64,000 bases of DNA from Cyanobacteria bacterium FACHB-502 (GCA_014695325.1 JACJNZ010000029.1:248001-312000); one strand, 5' to 3'; shown: positions 8,287-17,890, counted from the first letter of the stretch. A program made the numbers and translations. The notes: generated by a model not told the origin, from the letters alone.

Positions 8287-9196
8287 CATCATTCCCACTC
8301 GATTCCTCCACCCACAATCGATCGCCTTCTATCCTGCCCATTACCCCCACAGGCAGGGCTGCATTCACCCCGTCATGCCCAAAAGGAAGCTCTGCCAGAA
8401 TTGGAATTTTCAGGTCGCCCAGGCGATCGCGTAACACTTCCTCCACGCTAAAACTAGGCACATTCGGCGGCGGATCACACTGGCTAAACCGTCCCACCGC
8501 AATCCCTTTCACCTGACTGAATGCCCCACTCATCCGCCACTGGGTCAGCATTCGATCGATTCGGTAAGGAGCCTCGGTCACATCCTCAAACGCGAGAATG
8601 ACATTGGTGAGGACAGGCTGTTCGGGCGTGTTCAGCAAATGGGTGGCAACGGTGAGGTTCGCAGGCAGCAGAATTCCGCTCGCGGTTCCCTCAACCCAGC
8701 TTGTACCCTGAAGCGGTTCGATCGAGTGCCCTTCGACCCAATCAAACAATCGCTGAATTGACCAGGCTGGCTCAGCCGCGATCGTCGTGAGTAAAGGCGC
8801 ATGAACGCCTGAAATTCCATAACGGCAAAGGCTCCAGAGCAAGCTGGTAATATCCGAGAATCCAATCAGCCATCTGGGGTCATCGAGCCAGCCGCCCCAG
8901 TTCTCCAGCAGCCTCGCCCCACCATAGCCGCCTCTAGCACAGAGAATACCGCGACAGTCCGGGTCTTTCAGTGCCTCTAAAAGCTGCGATCGTCTCCCTT
9001 CATCTTTGCCTGCCAAGTAGCCCCAGCGATCGTCATAGCCTGAACTCAGCTCAACGCGATAACCGCGTGACTGCCAGATTTCCACCCCGCGCCGAAAGCT
9101 CTCAAACTCCCGCAGTGCCCCACTAGGAGCAATCACCCGCAGCAAATCTCCGGGCTGTAAAGGAGCAGGTTTTTGACATTGCATTTGACATTGCAT
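8279..9196 (-). CDS. S66 family LD-carboxypeptidase-like peptidase
   Basis: About 305 residues, complete for family S66 (LD-carboxypeptidases that trim the tetrapeptide of recycled murein, and MccF-type immunity proteins). Seen are the N-terminal VIAPSG, CARGGYGGARLL, the nucleophile motif GFSDITSLL (serine; the family often has GYSD), the HAPLLTT segment, the catalytic Glu in LAFEDVTEAPYRIDRML, and the catalytic His in ELPFGHDGVNAALPVG. A longer frame starts at 9229 inside the neighbouring glycosyltransferase. The ATG at 9196 is preferred because GGAGAAG, contributed by the last codons of that gene, sits just upstream. The first 24 bases are a 12-bp tandem duplication giving MQCQMQCQ. The gap to the upstream gene is 5 bp, so the two are co-transcribed. 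Confidence 0.9.
   Translation of the reverse strand: MQCQMQCQKPAPLQPGDLLRVIAPSGALREFESFRRGVEIWQSRGYRVELSSGYDDRWGYLAGKDEGRRSQLLEALKDPDCRGILCARGGYGGARLLENWGGWLDDPRWLIGFSDITSLLWSLCRYGISGVHAPLLTTIAAEPAWSIQRLFDWVEGHSIEPLQGTSWVEGTASGILLPANLTVATHLLNTPEQPVLTNVILAFEDVTEAPYRIDRMLTQWRMSGAFSQVKGIAVGRFSQCDPPPNVPSFSVEEVLRDRLGDLKIPILAELPFGHDGVNAALPVGVMGRIEGDRLWVEESSGNDGN
9173..9196. repeat. 12-bp tandem duplication that duplicates a start codon
   Basis: TTGACATTGCAT is present twice without interruption. On the minus strand each unit reads ATG CAA TGT CAA, giving two in-frame start codons 12 bases apart for the S66 peptidase. Confidence 0.9.
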
Positions 9197-9201
9197 AAGC
9201 T

Positions 9202-10260
9202 TCACTTCTCCAAGACATCCTGCAACCACCCCTCCACCCGATCGCCCATTGCCTGCATCGAATACACTCGTTCCGCGGTCTGACGGCAGGTTTGGCGATC
9301 GATTTTATCAAGCTTTTGGATTGCGGCAACTAAGCCTGAAACGCTATCCGGCTCCACTAGCCAGCCCGTCTCCCCGTCCCGCACAATCTCCGCTGGACCT
9401 CCCCGACGGTAAGCAATCACGGGTACACCGCAGGCTAAAGCTTCGATCGCCACATTGCCAAACGCTTCCACCCATTTTGGGGTCATGATCAGTCCACAAC
9501 ACTGCCCTAATTCCTGCTGAAGTTCCCCTGTGGTCAGAAACCCTTCATAGCTGAAGCTGGCATTCGGATAACGCTGGTAGATCGATCGCCAGTAGTCTGG
9601 GTCAGGCATCGCGCCCCAAATTTTGAGGGGGAGTCCGGCTTGCTGAGCGGCTTCGATCGCATCTTCGATTCCCTTTTCCGGAGCAATGCGTCCGACCCAG
9701 CCCAACTCATCCTCTGCTTTGGCACAAAACTGATACAGCGACAGATCCAAGCCATTGCCCAACACTCGACACTGACTGCCAAACGGAAACGTCTCTGCCT
9801 GCGCGCGACTGTGAACGCCAATGCTGCCCGGAAATCGATCGAGGGTTTGCCCAATGACGTGATCCATTGCGTCCGTCAGCGATCCCATACTCACCAAATG
9901 GGCGATTGGGCGATCGAAAAACGGCGTGAGGTAAAAGGGCAGCCAATCGTAGGCAAAGTTGATCACAATGTCATAATCGCGCTGCTGCTGATACGCTGCT
10001 CCCCAAAGGTTAGCTAGCACTGAGTTCGCCGGAAGGGTAACGAGGGCATTGCGTCCCTGAGTCTGAGCGGTGGTTTGCATTTCACCGGGGATTTGCAAGA
10101 TCTCTAAGCCAAGCGAAACCGAATGCTGTGGAGCCATAACTACGATCGAATGTCCGCGCTCTTGAAGTGCCAGCCCAATATTTCTTAGGGTTAGCTCGAC
10201 CCCGCCGCCCAAGCCTGACCCTAATGCCCCGACTGGCGTTGAAACCAATAAAATCCTCAA
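9202..10260 (-). CDS. Family 4 glycosyltransferase
   Basis: A 352-residue GT-B glycosyltransferase. The N-terminal block (residues 1-25, LLVSTPVGALGSGLGGGVELTL) is an acceptor-side glycine-rich loop. The C-terminal half carries the GT4 donor site: WVGRIAPEKGIEDAIEAAQQ near 180, then WVEAFGNVAIEALACGVPVIAYRRGGPAEIV near 270 with the E-x7-E arrangement. It should transfer a sugar from a nucleotide donor in the cytoplasm. The N-terminal block recalls, from memory, the tetrahydrobiopterin glucosyltransferase of Synechococcus; this is tentative. It is first of a two-gene unit with the S66 peptidase, its stop lying 5 bp before that gene's start. ATG start at 10260. Confidence 0.9.
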   Translation of the reverse strand: MRILLVSTPVGALGSGLGGGVELTLRNIGLALQERGHSIVVMAPQHSVSLGLEILQIPGEMQTTAQTQGRNALVTLPANSVLANLWGAAYQQQRDYDIVINFAYDWLPFYLTPFFDRPIAHLVSMGSLTDAMDHVIGQTLDRFPGSIGVHSRAQAETFPFGSQCRVLGNGLDLSLYQFCAKAEDELGWVGRIAPEKGIEDAIEAAQQAGLPLKIWGAMPDPDYWRSIYQRYPNASFSYEGFLTTGELQQELGQCCGLIMTPKWVEAFGNVAIEALACGVPVIAYRRGGPAEIVRDGETGWLVEPDSVSGLVAAIQKLDKIDRQTCRQTAERVYSMQAMGDRVEGWLQDVLEK

Positions 10261-10544
10261 GCGGTTCCCCCTGCTTTTGTATTCTCTAAAAGAAAATTTC
10301 CTGAGCTCGTCGTTGCCTGCATCGATCGTTTCAAAAGAACACTTGAAAAGTTAGCCCGAATTTTTGAATTTTTGCCGAACTGATCGCTTGTCGTAATCCC
10401 CGCATAGCTTCCGATACCTCCCACCGCTAGAATACGATATGACTCTGTTGCTAAAGCACAATCGTAGGCGACGGAAGAGGAGAAGCAGCCGGAGAACGAA
10501 TTGGCTGAACTCTGAAAACCTTAGAGCAAGTGGAAAATAAGCCA
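10261..10544. promoter_or_regulatory. Divergent promoter region between the glycosyltransferase and grpE
   Basis: These 284 bp must hold the promoters for both the minus-strand glycosyltransferase and the plus-strand grpE-dnaK operon. No CIRCE element (TTAGCACTC-N9-GAGTGCTAA) was found. No confident -35/-10 pair could be chosen by eye. Confidence 0.4.
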
Positions 10545-11210
10545 ATGTCTGCTGAAGTGAACCAACCCTTTGATCCTCTGAATACTCAAACTCAGCCAGA
10601 AGAAGTGACGGTTGAACCGAGCGTTGAAACCTTTACCCTTGATCCAGATCCTTCATTTAACCCAAGCGAGGCTGCTGCCGCCGAACTTCAGTCTGAGCTT
10701 CAAACAACGATTCAGGAGTTAACGCAGCGGCTCGACGCGCTCAAAACTCAGCTCGACGATCGCAACAACCAATATGCGCGGCTGGCTGCCGATTTTGACA
10801 ACTTCCGCAAACGGACCCAGAAAGAAAAAGAAGACCTGGAACAAACGCTCAAATGCGCCACGATCAAGGAACTGCTGCCTGTTGTAGATAATTTTGAGCG
10901 TGCCCGATCGCAGATCAAGCCCCAAACTGATGCTGAGATGACAATCCACAAAAGCTATCAGGGCGTTTACAAAGATCTGGTCGATCGCCTCAAAAAAGTG
11001 GGCGTTGCGGTGATGCGCGTTGAAAATGAGCCGTTTGACCCCAACCTGCACGAAGCGGTCATGCGAGAAACCACCGCAGACGTTCCCGAAGGCACGATCG
11101 TTGAAGAACTGCGGCGGGGCTACACCATTGGCGATCAGGTCTTGCGTCACGCGATGGTGAAAGTTGCGGCTGCGCCAGAGGGACTCGGCGAAGAATCTAC
11201 GGCGGGCTAA
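10545..11210 (+). CDS. grpE: Nucleotide exchange factor GrpE
   Basis: GrpE releases ADP from DnaK in the Hsp70 cycle. The protein of about 221 residues has an acidic, disordered N-terminus (1-55), a long coiled coil (about 55-100, [20 protein letters not shown]), the conserved turn [16 protein letters not shown], and the C-terminal beta domain ([39 protein letters not shown]). ATG at 10545 has a weak GGA ten bases upstream. An in-frame GTG at 10530 would add five residues. It is first of the chaperone cluster grpE-dnaK-dnaJ, with 262 bp before dnaK. Confidence 0.95.
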   Translation: MSAEVNQPFDPLNTQTQPEEVTVEPSVETFTLDPDPSFNPSEAAAAELQSELQTTIQELTQRLDALKTQLDDRNNQYARLAADFDNFRKRTQKEKEDLEQTLKCATIKELLPVVDNFERARSQIKPQTDAEMTIHKSYQGVYKDLVDRLKKVGVAVMRVENEPFDPNLHEAVMRETTADVPEGTIVEELRRGYTIGDQVLRHAMVKVAAAPEGLGEESTAG

Positions 11211-11472
11211 ATGCTGGCTTCATGATCTTCCGATGAACTGCTGATCCGTCCGCACCGTCTGGAGTCCCTTTGAAAAGAGGCTGAGTTTAAGCAAAGCCAG
11301 TGCTCAACCGATCGCTGCTCTTCAACAATTTGGTAAAGAGCTGATCGTATTTCCCGAAAATTGCGGAATACTGAGCAAGGAGTGAAAAGAAACTCAAATG
11401 CATCCCCACGGGTTTCCTCATCTCTATTTGATGCGTTCATTTACTCGCACTCTCAGTAAGTAACCACGGATT

Positions 11473-13440
11473 ATGGGAAAAGTTATCGGCATCGACCTGG
11501 GCACAACCAATAGCTGCGTTGCAGTCCTGGAAGGCGGAAAACCCGTCGTCATCGCAAACTCTGAAGGCGGAAGGACGACTCCTAGTATCCTTGGCTTTGG
11601 CAAATCGGGTGAGCGCCTTGTGGGGCAATTGGCAAAGCGACAGGCAGTCACCAATGCAGAAAATACGGTGTTCAGTATCAAGCGGTTTATCGGTCGCCGC
11701 TGGCATGACACCGAGGAAGAGCGGCAGCGCGTTCCCTATACCTGTGTACGCGGCAAAGACGACACCGTGGACGTTCAGATTCGGGGACGCAACTTTACCG
11801 CTCAAGAAATCTCAGCCATGATCCTGCAAAAGCTGAAGCAGGATGCCGAGAATTATTTAGGGGAACCTGTAACCCAGGCGGTGATTACCGTTCCCGCTTA
11901 TTTTACAGACGCACAGCGACAGGCAACGAAGGACGCAGGCACGATCGCCGGGCTGGAAGTGCTTCGCATTATTAACGAGCCAACCGCAGCAGCCCTGTCC
12001 TATGGTTTAGACAAACAGGATAAAGATCAAAGCATTCTCGTTTACGACCTGGGTGGGGGCACGTTTGATGTCTCCATTCTTCAGCTTGGTGATGGGGTGT
12101 TTGAAGTAAAAGCGACTTCGGGCAATAACCACCTGGGCGGCGATGATCTTGACAATGTGCTGGTGCGCTGGCTGATCGACAATTTCCGTGAACAGGAAGG
12201 CGTGGATCTGTCTCAGGACAAAATGGCACTTCAGCGACTTCGCGAAGCGGCAGAGAAAGCCAAAATTGAGCTTTCCAGTATGCTGAACACGACAATCAAC
12301 CTGCCGTTTATCACCGCCGACGCAACCGGACCCAAGCACCTGGAAGCTGAACTGAGCCGCGCCAAGTTTGAAGAACTGGTCGGACACCTGATTCAGATGA
12401 CGATCGACCCCGTGACGCAAGCCCTCAAAGACTGCGACCTCACTCCCGATGATATCGATCGCATTATTCTGGTGGGCGGCTCGACGCGAGTGCCTGCGGT
12501 GCAAGAAGCAATTCGGAACTGCTTTAACGGTAAAACGCCCGATCGATCGGTTAATCCGGATGAGGCGGTCGCGCTGGGAGCCGCGATTCAGGCAGGCGTT
12601 TTAGGCGGCGAAGTTAAGGATCTACTGCTGCTCGATGTGACGCCCCTTTCCCTGGGCATCGAAACGTTAGGAGAAGTGTTCACCCGCATTATCGAACGCA
12701 ATACGACGATTCCGACGAGCAAAACCCAGACCTTCTCAACCGCAACCGACGGACAAACTTCGGTGGAAATCCATGTCCTCCAGGGCGAGCGGGCAATGGC
12801 AAAGGACAACAAGAGTCTGGGTAAGTTCCAGCTTGCGGGAATTCCGCCTGCGCCCAGAGGCGTGCCCCAGATCGAGGTTTCCTTTGAGATCGACGCTAAC
12901 GGCATTTTGCAGGTGGCTGCCCGCGACAAAGGAACAGGACGCGCCCAGAGTGTGCGAATTAGCAATACGGGCGGTTTGAGCGAAGCCGAGGTTGAGCGGA
13001 TGCGTCAGGAAGCCGAAGTGTTTGCCGAAGACGATGCCCGCCGCCAGCAGCTTGTAGGACTGCGAAACCAGGCCGATGTGCTGCTCTACAACTACGAAAC
13101 AACGTTGCGGGACAACGGTGAGCTGATTAACGATGCCCAAAAGCAGATGGCAGCTCAAAGGGTGGCAGAGCTTCGGGCTGCGATCGCCGATCGATCAGTC
13201 ACGGTAGAAACCATGCGGAACTGTCTGAATGCACTCCAGGAAGCACTTTTGTCGATCGGTCAGTCTGTCTACCAGCGGGCAGATATTACTGAAGACCCAG
13301 GCATATCCGAAGATTTTGCCTACAGTAGCGCGTCTCCCTGGGCAAACGGTCAGGAAGCAGCAACCGAAATGATGGACAGCTACAGCAGCGATTTTGGAAA
13401 TGATGACACGATCGCCGCAGATTATGAGGCAGTTGACTAG
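11473..13440 (+). CDS. dnaK: Chaperone DnaK (Hsp70)
   Basis: ATP-dependent Hsp70 of 655 residues. Seen are phosphate-1 ([14 protein letters not shown], 4-17), the GRRTTPS-equivalent [11 protein letters not shown], phosphate-2 ([14 protein letters not shown]), the adenosine motif ([16 protein letters not shown]), the interdomain linker ([15 protein letters not shown]) and the substrate-binding beta domain. A helical lid follows, with an acidic tail ending ADYEAVD. Length and tail fit the housekeeping cyanobacterial DnaK2 type rather than the long DnaK3. ATG at 11473. It lies between grpE and dnaJ on the same strand, so a heat-inducible chaperone operon is likely, although no known heat-shock operator was found. 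Confidence 0.97.
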   Translation: MGKVIGIDLGTTNSCVAVLEGGKPVVIANSEGGRTTPSILGFGKSGERLVGQLAKRQAVTNAENTVFSIKRFIGRRWHDTEEERQRVPYTCVRGKDDTVDVQIRGRNFTAQEISAMILQKLKQDAENYLGEPVTQAVITVPAYFTDAQRQATKDAGTIAGLEVLRIINEPTAAALSYGLDKQDKDQSILVYDLGGGTFDVSILQLGDGVFEVKATSGNNHLGGDDLDNVLVRWLIDNFREQEGVDLSQDKMALQRLREAAEKAKIELSSMLNTTINLPFITADATGPKHLEAELSRAKFEELVGHLIQMTIDPVTQALKDCDLTPDDIDRIILVGGSTRVPAVQEAIRNCFNGKTPDRSVNPDEAVALGAAIQAGVLGGEVKDLLLLDVTPLSLGIETLGEVFTRIIERNTTIPTSKTQTFSTATDGQTSVEIHVLQGERAMAKDNKSLGKFQLAGIPPAPRGVPQIEVSFEIDANGILQVAARDKGTGRAQSVRISNTGGLSEAEVERMRQEAEVFAEDDARRQQLVGLRNQADVLLYNYETTLRDNGELINDAQKQMAAQRVAELRAAIADRSVTVETMRNCLNALQEALLSIGQSVYQRADITEDPGISEDFAYSSASPWANGQEAATEMMDSYSSDFGNDDTIAADYEAVD

Positions 13441-13558
13441 GTGCGTGATTTAGGATGGTAAAGGGAGTCGCTGAAATGGCTCAAATCTCAGGTATCATTA
13501 GCCTGAATCCATCTCTGTCAATTTCCAATTCCTTTTCTACTCTCTAGAGCAGTGCCCT

Positions 13559-14689
13559 ATGGCGGACTACTATGAAATCCTTGGTGTTTCTCGAAGCGCG
13601 GACAAGGAGGAAATTAAACGTGCTTTTCGTCGGCTGGCGCGAAAGTATCACCCGGATGTCAACAAAGACCCTGGAGCCGAAGAGAAATTTAAGGAAATTA
13701 ACCACGCATACGAAGTTCTGTCGGAGCCGGAAAAGCGGGCAATGTACGATCGCTTTGGTGAAGCAGGCGTAGGCTCTGGAGCAGGAGCAGGTTTCCAGGA
13801 CTTTGGCGATTTTGGTGGCTTTGCCGATATCTTTGAAAGCTTTTTTAGCGGCTTTTCGGGCAGCGCAACCGGACAGCAAACGCGCAGGCGCACTGGACCC
13901 GTACGCGGCGAAGACCTGCGGCTCGATTTGCGGTTGGACTTCCGCGAAGCGGTGTTTGGCGGCGATAAGGAAATTCGCATTAACCATTTGGAGAGCTGCG
14001 AGACGTGCAGTGGAACGGGGGCAAAACCCGGCACTCAAGCCCGGATGTGTTCGACTTGTAATGGGGCAGGGCAAGTGCGTCGAGCAACCCGTACCCCTTT
14101 TGGCAGCTTTACTCAAGTGTCAGTCTGTCCAACCTGTAATGGCAACGGGCAGGTCATTGAGGAGAAGTGCGAAGTCTGCGGCGGCAACGGGCAGAAGCAG
14201 GAAGCCAAGAAGCTGAAGATTTCGATTCCGCCTGGGGTCGATAACGGAACACGGCTACGAGTGTCGAGTGAAGGCGATTCGGGACAGCGCGGCGGTCCGG
14301 CGGGAGATTTGTATGTCTATTTGTTTGTGAATGAAGATCCCCACTTCCAGCGCGACGGCATCAATATCCTCTCAGAAGTAAAGATTAGCTATTTGCAGGC
14401 AATCCTGGGCGACAAAATCGAAGTCGATACGGTAGACGGCAAAACCGAAGTAACGATCGCCCCTGGAACTCAGCCTAATACCGTTGTTACCCTGGAAAAG
14501 CACGGTGTTCCCAGGCTAGGTAATCCCGATAGCCGAGGCGACCATTTGCTGACGGTGAAGATTGATATTCCCACCCGTGTCACCCACGAGGAACGGGAAC
14601 TGCTCGATAAGCTAGTGAAAATCCGGGGCGATCGGCTCAGCAAAGGCGGCGGCATTGAAGGGTTTCTTGGAGGGCTATTTCGCGGATGA
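13559..14689 (+). CDS. dnaJ: Chaperone DnaJ (Hsp40, type I)
   Basis: J-domain co-chaperone of 376 residues that delivers clients to DnaK and stimulates its ATPase. The J domain (1-70) carries the essential HPD tripeptide in KYHPDVNK. A Gly/Phe-rich stretch follows (about 75-110), then the zinc-binding domain with four CxxCxGxG modules ([32 protein letters not shown]), then the two client-binding beta domains ending in a glycine-rich tail. All zinc ligands are present. ATG at 13559 is 118 bp after dnaK. Its TGA overlaps the start of the next gene by four bases (ATGA), indicating translational coupling. Confidence 0.97.
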   Translation: MADYYEILGVSRSADKEEIKRAFRRLARKYHPDVNKDPGAEEKFKEINHAYEVLSEPEKRAMYDRFGEAGVGSGAGAGFQDFGDFGGFADIFESFFSGFSGSATGQQTRRRTGPVRGEDLRLDLRLDFREAVFGGDKEIRINHLESCETCSGTGAKPGTQARMCSTCNGAGQVRRATRTPFGSFTQVSVCPTCNGNGQVIEEKCEVCGGNGQKQEAKKLKISIPPGVDNGTRLRVSSEGDSGQRGGPAGDLYVYLFVNEDPHFQRDGINILSEVKISYLQAILGDKIEVDTVDGKTEVTIAPGTQPNTVVTLEKHGVPRLGNPDSRGDHLLTVKIDIPTRVTHEERELLDKLVKIRGDRLSKGGGIEGFLGGLFRG

Positions 14690-14940
14690 CGACGAACCTT
14701 CAGCCTGACGCTCAGATGGATCTGCGGGGAACACCCTGTCCGCTCAATTTCGTTCGCACCAAGCTCAGACTAGAGCGCATGACTCCTGGTGCGCTGCTCG
14801 AAGTCTGGCTTGATCCGGGCGAGCCGATCGAGCAGGTTCCTGATAGCCTCCGAATGGAAGGGTACGGGATCGAGCAAATCGAAGACCGCAGCGAGTTTTT
14901 TGCCTTGAAGGTGCGTCGTCCAGCCACATCGACTGAGTGA
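14686..14940 (+). CDS. TusA/SirA-family sulfur-carrier-like protein
   Basis: An 84-residue protein of the TusA (SirA/YeeD) fold. The signature [18 protein letters not shown] keeps the active cysteine at position 18 of CP, but the family's usual CPxP reads CPLN, with Asn in place of the second proline. The later motif [21 protein letters not shown] matches the family. TusA proteins relay persulfide sulfur for tRNA thiolation or other sulfur transfers. The start overlaps the dnaJ stop by four bases, and rsgA follows after 18 bp, so it is the middle member of a dnaJ-tusA-like-rsgA unit. Fold confidence is high; the sulfur partner is unknown. Confidence 0.9.
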   Translation: MTTNLQPDAQMDLRGTPCPLNFVRTKLRLERMTPGALLEVWLDPGEPIEQVPDSLRMEGYGIEQIEDRSEFFALKVRRPATSTE

Positions 14941-14982
14941 TCTCTTGAGTGATCTCTTATGAGTGCTGATATGAGTGCTGAG
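14934..14982. repeat. Two adjacent 12-bp tandem duplications at the rsgA start
   Basis: TGAGTGATCTCT occurs twice (14934-14957), overlapping the tusA-like stop. After one T, ATGAGTGCTGA(T/G) occurs twice (14959-14982), so rsgA has two start codons 12 bases apart (MSADMSAE). Confidence 0.9.
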
Positions 14983-16113
14983 CTGAATCAGCCATTGTCC
15001 GCATCAGAGCCCCCATCAGCACCCGTTTCTGATGAATCTGCCCTGACCGGAACTGTTCTAGCAGTGCAGGCAAATTTCTATTTTGTGCAGCTCGACCAAC
15101 CCCAGGGTGATTCTGACCCGCCGATCGAGCAGCTTTTGTGTACCCGCCGAACTCGCCTGAAAAAAATTGGTCAGCAGGTGATGGTGGGCGATCAAGTCCG
15201 AATCGAGGAACCCGACTGGGAAGGAAAACGGGGCGCAATTGCCGAAGTATTTTCCCGGCAGACTGAGCTAGATCGTCCGCCGATCGCCAATGCCGATCAA
15301 ATTCTGCTAGTGTTTGCTATTGCCGAACCCACGCTCGATCCAGTGCAGCTCAGCCGCTTTTTGGTGAAGGCAGAATCGACGGGCTTGGGCGTTTGCCTAT
15401 GTCTCAACAAAAAAGATCTGGTGAGCGAAGCAGGACGAGCAGAATGGGGCGATCGGCTGCACGACTGGGGCTACGATCCGGTGATGATCAGTGTCTGGGG
15501 TAACTTGGGCTTGCTAGATCTGGAAGCAAGGTTAATCGATCGGATGAGCGTTGTTTCGGGACCATCCGGCGTAGGGAAGTCGAGTTTAATTAATGCCTTG
15601 ATTCCGGCGATCGATCTGCGGGTGGGCAGAGTCTCCGGTAAACTGGGGCGCGGTCGCCATACTACTCGCCACGTCGAACTATTTCAGATTCCTGGCGGGG
15701 GATTGCTTGCCGATACGCCCGGATTTAATCAGCCCGATTTGGACTGTCTTCCGGGTGAATTAGCCCAATTTTTCCCAGAATGCCGTCAACGTCTGAGCGA
15801 AGCAAGGTGTCAGTTTAGCAATTGCCTGCACCGAGATGAGCCAAACTGCGCCGTTCGAGGCGACTGGGAGCGGTATGACCTGTATTTGATGTTCCTTGAA
15901 GAAGTGATTGCCCGACAGGAGGCGATCGATCGAACAGGCGACCCAGAATCAACCACTAAAGTCAAAATTGGCGGAGAAGGACAAATCGAAGTCGAACCAA
16001 AGCTTCAAACAAAAAAATATCGCCGCCCCTCACGCCGAACCGAGAAGCAGCTTTTGCGCGGCATTGTCCAGGACGTAGAAACGCTGATAGATGACGGCGA
16101 CGCAGAGGTTTAG
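14959..16113 (+). CDS. rsgA: Small ribosomal subunit biogenesis GTPase RsgA
   Basis: Circularly permuted GTPase (YjeQ/RsgA) that matures the 30S subunit, 384 residues. After a poorly conserved N-terminus comes an OB-fold (about 25-95, VMVGDQVRIEE). The permuted G motifs follow in the order G4 (LNKKDL), G5, G1 (SGPSGVGKSSLINAL), G2 (GRGRHTTRH) and G3 (LADTPGFNQPD). The zinc region CRQRLSEARCQFSNCLHRDEPNC comes next, with the Cys/His ligands of the family, then a basic C-terminus (KKYRRPSRRTEKQLLRG). The start is duplicated: ATG at 14959 or 14971. Its TAG overlaps the convergent ABC gene's stop by four bases. Confidence 0.95.
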   Translation: MSADMSAELNQPLSASEPPSAPVSDESALTGTVLAVQANFYFVQLDQPQGDSDPPIEQLLCTRRTRLKKIGQQVMVGDQVRIEEPDWEGKRGAIAEVFSRQTELDRPPIANADQILLVFAIAEPTLDPVQLSRFLVKAESTGLGVCLCLNKKDLVSEAGRAEWGDRLHDWGYDPVMISVWGNLGLLDLEARLIDRMSVVSGPSGVGKSSLINALIPAIDLRVGRVSGKLGRGRHTTRHVELFQIPGGGLLADTPGFNQPDLDCLPGELAQFFPECRQRLSEARCQFSNCLHRDEPNCAVRGDWERYDLYLMFLEEVIARQEAIDRTGDPESTTKVKIGGEGQIEVEPKLQTKKYRRPSRRTEKQLLRGIVQDVETLIDDGDAEV

Positions 16114-17129
16114 CGCATATTTTGCTTACGCTCCTGCTTCGGGTCGCGGGTTCCGGCAGCGGCAAGTTCTGCATCCAGAAGGGTGCGTCCGGTAGCAGCC
16201 AGATAAACGTCGTCCAGACTGGGGCGCGACTGCGAGATGCCAAACGTGGGCAGTCCAGCGGCTTTGAGTGCCTGCTGAATTGTGATCAACGCTTCGCTAT
16301 GGGGATCGACCACCAGATTGAGGGAATTGCCCTGGGCTTCATTCACAATCACATCCTGCACAAAGGGCAACGATCGCAGCATAGTTTTCGCATTCTCTGC
16401 CTCTTCGACGGGGGTAAATTCACGAATTCGTAATGTGACTCGATCGCCCCCTACCCGATCTTTGAGTTCCGAAGGAGTTCCCGCCGCGATGACGACACCC
16501 CGATCGATAATGGCGACGCGATCGGCAAGTGCATCAATTTCTTCTAAATAGTGGCTGGTAATCAAAATGGTAGTTCCATTCGATCGCAACTGTCGCAGGA
16601 AGTCCCAGACAATCACGCGGCTTTCGATGTCCAATCCGACTGTTGGTTCATCTAATACGAGAACATCTGGCTGGTGCAGCAGTCCGGCTGCCAGGTCGAT
16701 TCGTTTTTTCAGACCGCCCGAATAAGTTCCGGTTCGCTTGTCTGCCCAGTCTTGCAGTCCTAACAGCGAGAGTGCCTGGTCGATTCGAGCGGCAGCCTGA
16801 CTTGCCGGAATATGGTAGATCGCTGCCTGAAGCTGAAGCAGTTCCTGCCCGGTAAGAACCTTATCGAGCGCAACTTCCTGAGCCACATAGCCCAATTTTT
16901 GCCGCGCTAATCGTGGGTTTTCCAGAACTGAAATTCCTGAAACTTCGATCGTTCCGGCATCAGGGGTTGCCAGAGTACAGAGGCAGCGTAGCGTTGTCGT
17001 CTTTCCGGCTCCATTGGGTCCCAGTAAGCCAAAAATTTCGCCCGGTTCAACTTGTAGCGACACATCTTTAACGGCTTCGACAGAGCCATATCGCTTCTGA
17101 AGTTTTTCAATCAGCACTGCTGGAGCCAT
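16110..17129 (-). CDS. ABC transporter ATP-binding protein (DrrA-like)
   Basis: A 339-residue ATPase of the daunorubicin-resistance / ABC-2 exporter type. Walker A GPNGAGKTT near 37, Q-loop GYVAQEVALD near 82, signature YSGGLKKRIDLAAGL near 135, Walker B VLVLDEPTVGLD near 156, switch His ITSHYLEEIDALADRV near 190. A regulatory extension follows (about 225-325) that ends in SLDDVYLAATGRT, the usual tail of DrrA proteins. No ABC-2 permease lies next to it in this window, so the transported compound cannot be named. ATG at 17129. The gene is convergent with rsgA, with overlapping stops. Confidence 0.9.
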   Translation of the reverse strand: MAPAVLIEKLQKRYGSVEAVKDVSLQVEPGEIFGLLGPNGAGKTTTLRCLCTLATPDAGTIEVSGISVLENPRLARQKLGYVAQEVALDKVLTGQELLQLQAAIYHIPASQAAARIDQALSLLGLQDWADKRTGTYSGGLKKRIDLAAGLLHQPDVLVLDEPTVGLDIESRVIVWDFLRQLRSNGTTILITSHYLEEIDALADRVAIIDRGVVIAAGTPSELKDRVGGDRVTLRIREFTPVEEAENAKTMLRSLPFVQDVIVNEAQGNSLNLVVDPHSEALITIQQALKAAGLPTFGISQSRPSLDDVYLAATGRTLLDAELAAAGTRDPKQERKQNMR

Positions 17130-17303
17130 GCGCTTCTTATTCCTGCTCGATCGTTATATTTCTCAATTTCTTTCTTCATTTTAATAAAAGGTGGGGAGGA
17201 GAGGGGTGAATGGATGGGTGGATCAGTGGATGGGTAGGAAGGGGGATGAGTTGGGGAGACGATCGTGGCAGGATAGGAGAGAAGCAAGTGAGATAAAGAC
17301 CTT
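17130..17303. repeat. Spacer with a G-rich GGATGGGT-type low-complexity tract
   Basis: At about 17190-17270 the plus strand carries irregular repeats of GGATGGGTGGAT, GGGTGAAT and GGGGATGAG. The same kind of tract recurs at 37676-37735, and its complement at about 37838-37898 and 40963-41030. The gloA start follows directly. Confidence 0.7.
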
Positions 17304-17738
17304 ATGCGACTCCTTCACACGATGCTGCGTGTTGGCAATCTTGATGAATCTCTGAAGTTTTACTGCGATATGCTGGGAATGAAGCTGCTGCGTCGGAAAG
17401 ATTATCCGGGCGGAGAGTTTACGCTGGCGTTTGTAGGCTATGGCGATGAGGCAGACCACACGGTGCTGGAGCTAACCCACAACTGGGGCACGTCGCAGTA
17501 CAACCTGGGCGATGCTTATGGGCATATTGCGATCGGCGTGGATGATATTTACGGAACCTGCGACATGATTCGGCAGCGCGGCGGCAAAGTAGTTCGTGAA
17601 CCGGGACCAATGAAGCATGGTTCAACGGTGATTGCGTTTGTGGAAGACCCGGACGGCTACAAAGTAGAGCTAATCCAGCTCGGCACACAGGGCAGCACAA
17701 GAGAGCAAAAGACGGCAACGCCGCAAGTGGCTATGTAG
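17304..17738 (+). CDS. gloA: Lactoylglutathione lyase (glyoxalase I)
   Basis: Glyoxalase I isomerises the hemithioacetal of methylglyoxal and glutathione to S-lactoylglutathione. The 144-residue protein shows both beta-alpha-beta-beta-beta modules of the VOC fold. Metal ligands are H5 ([12 protein letters not shown]), E56 ([10 protein letters not shown]), H75 ([10 protein letters not shown]) and E123 ([11 protein letters not shown]). It also has the glutathione-side [12 protein letters not shown]. This is the short, metal-dependent bacterial type; the metal (Ni or Zn) cannot be told from the sequence. It stands alone on its strand with a probable terminator 115 bp downstream. Confidence 0.96.
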   Translation: MRLLHTMLRVGNLDESLKFYCDMLGMKLLRRKDYPGGEFTLAFVGYGDEADHTVLELTHNWGTSQYNLGDAYGHIAIGVDDIYGTCDMIRQRGGKVVREPGPMKHGSTVIAFVEDPDGYKVELIQLGTQGSTREQKTATPQVAM

Positions 17739-17764
17739 TTTTGCCATGAGAGAATCCTTAGCGG

Positions 17765-17806
17765 CTCAAAGTCCCTCAAAGATTGGGGGATTGGGGGCAA
17801 TGTAGG
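17765..17806 (+). repeat. Dispersed CTCAAAGT-type repeat, copy 1
   Basis: CTCAAAGTCCCTCAAAGATT continues as GGGGGATTGGGGGCAATGTAGG. It shares the head (CTCAAAGTCCC), the central GGGGGATT and the GGGGGCAATGTAGG tail with the copies at 40110 and 55710. Confidence 0.85.
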
Positions 17807-17854
17807 AGAGCAAATACTGCTCAAACATCCCCGACAAGCAAGTTTACGACCTAT

Positions 17855-17890
17855 CCCTACAGCGATCGCGTTCGAGTAGGGCATTTTTTT
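17855..17890 (+). terminator. Hairpin with T-tract downstream of gloA
   Basis: CCCTAC and GTAGGG form a 6-bp stem around a 15-base loop containing GCGATCGC, followed by CA and seven T. It fits factor-independent termination of gloA, though the loop is large. Confidence 0.5.

Noticed and set aside
10261-10544. CIRCE or other heat-shock operator before grpE-dnaK
   Set aside because: Neither TTAGCACTC nor GAGTGCTAA was found in the spacer.
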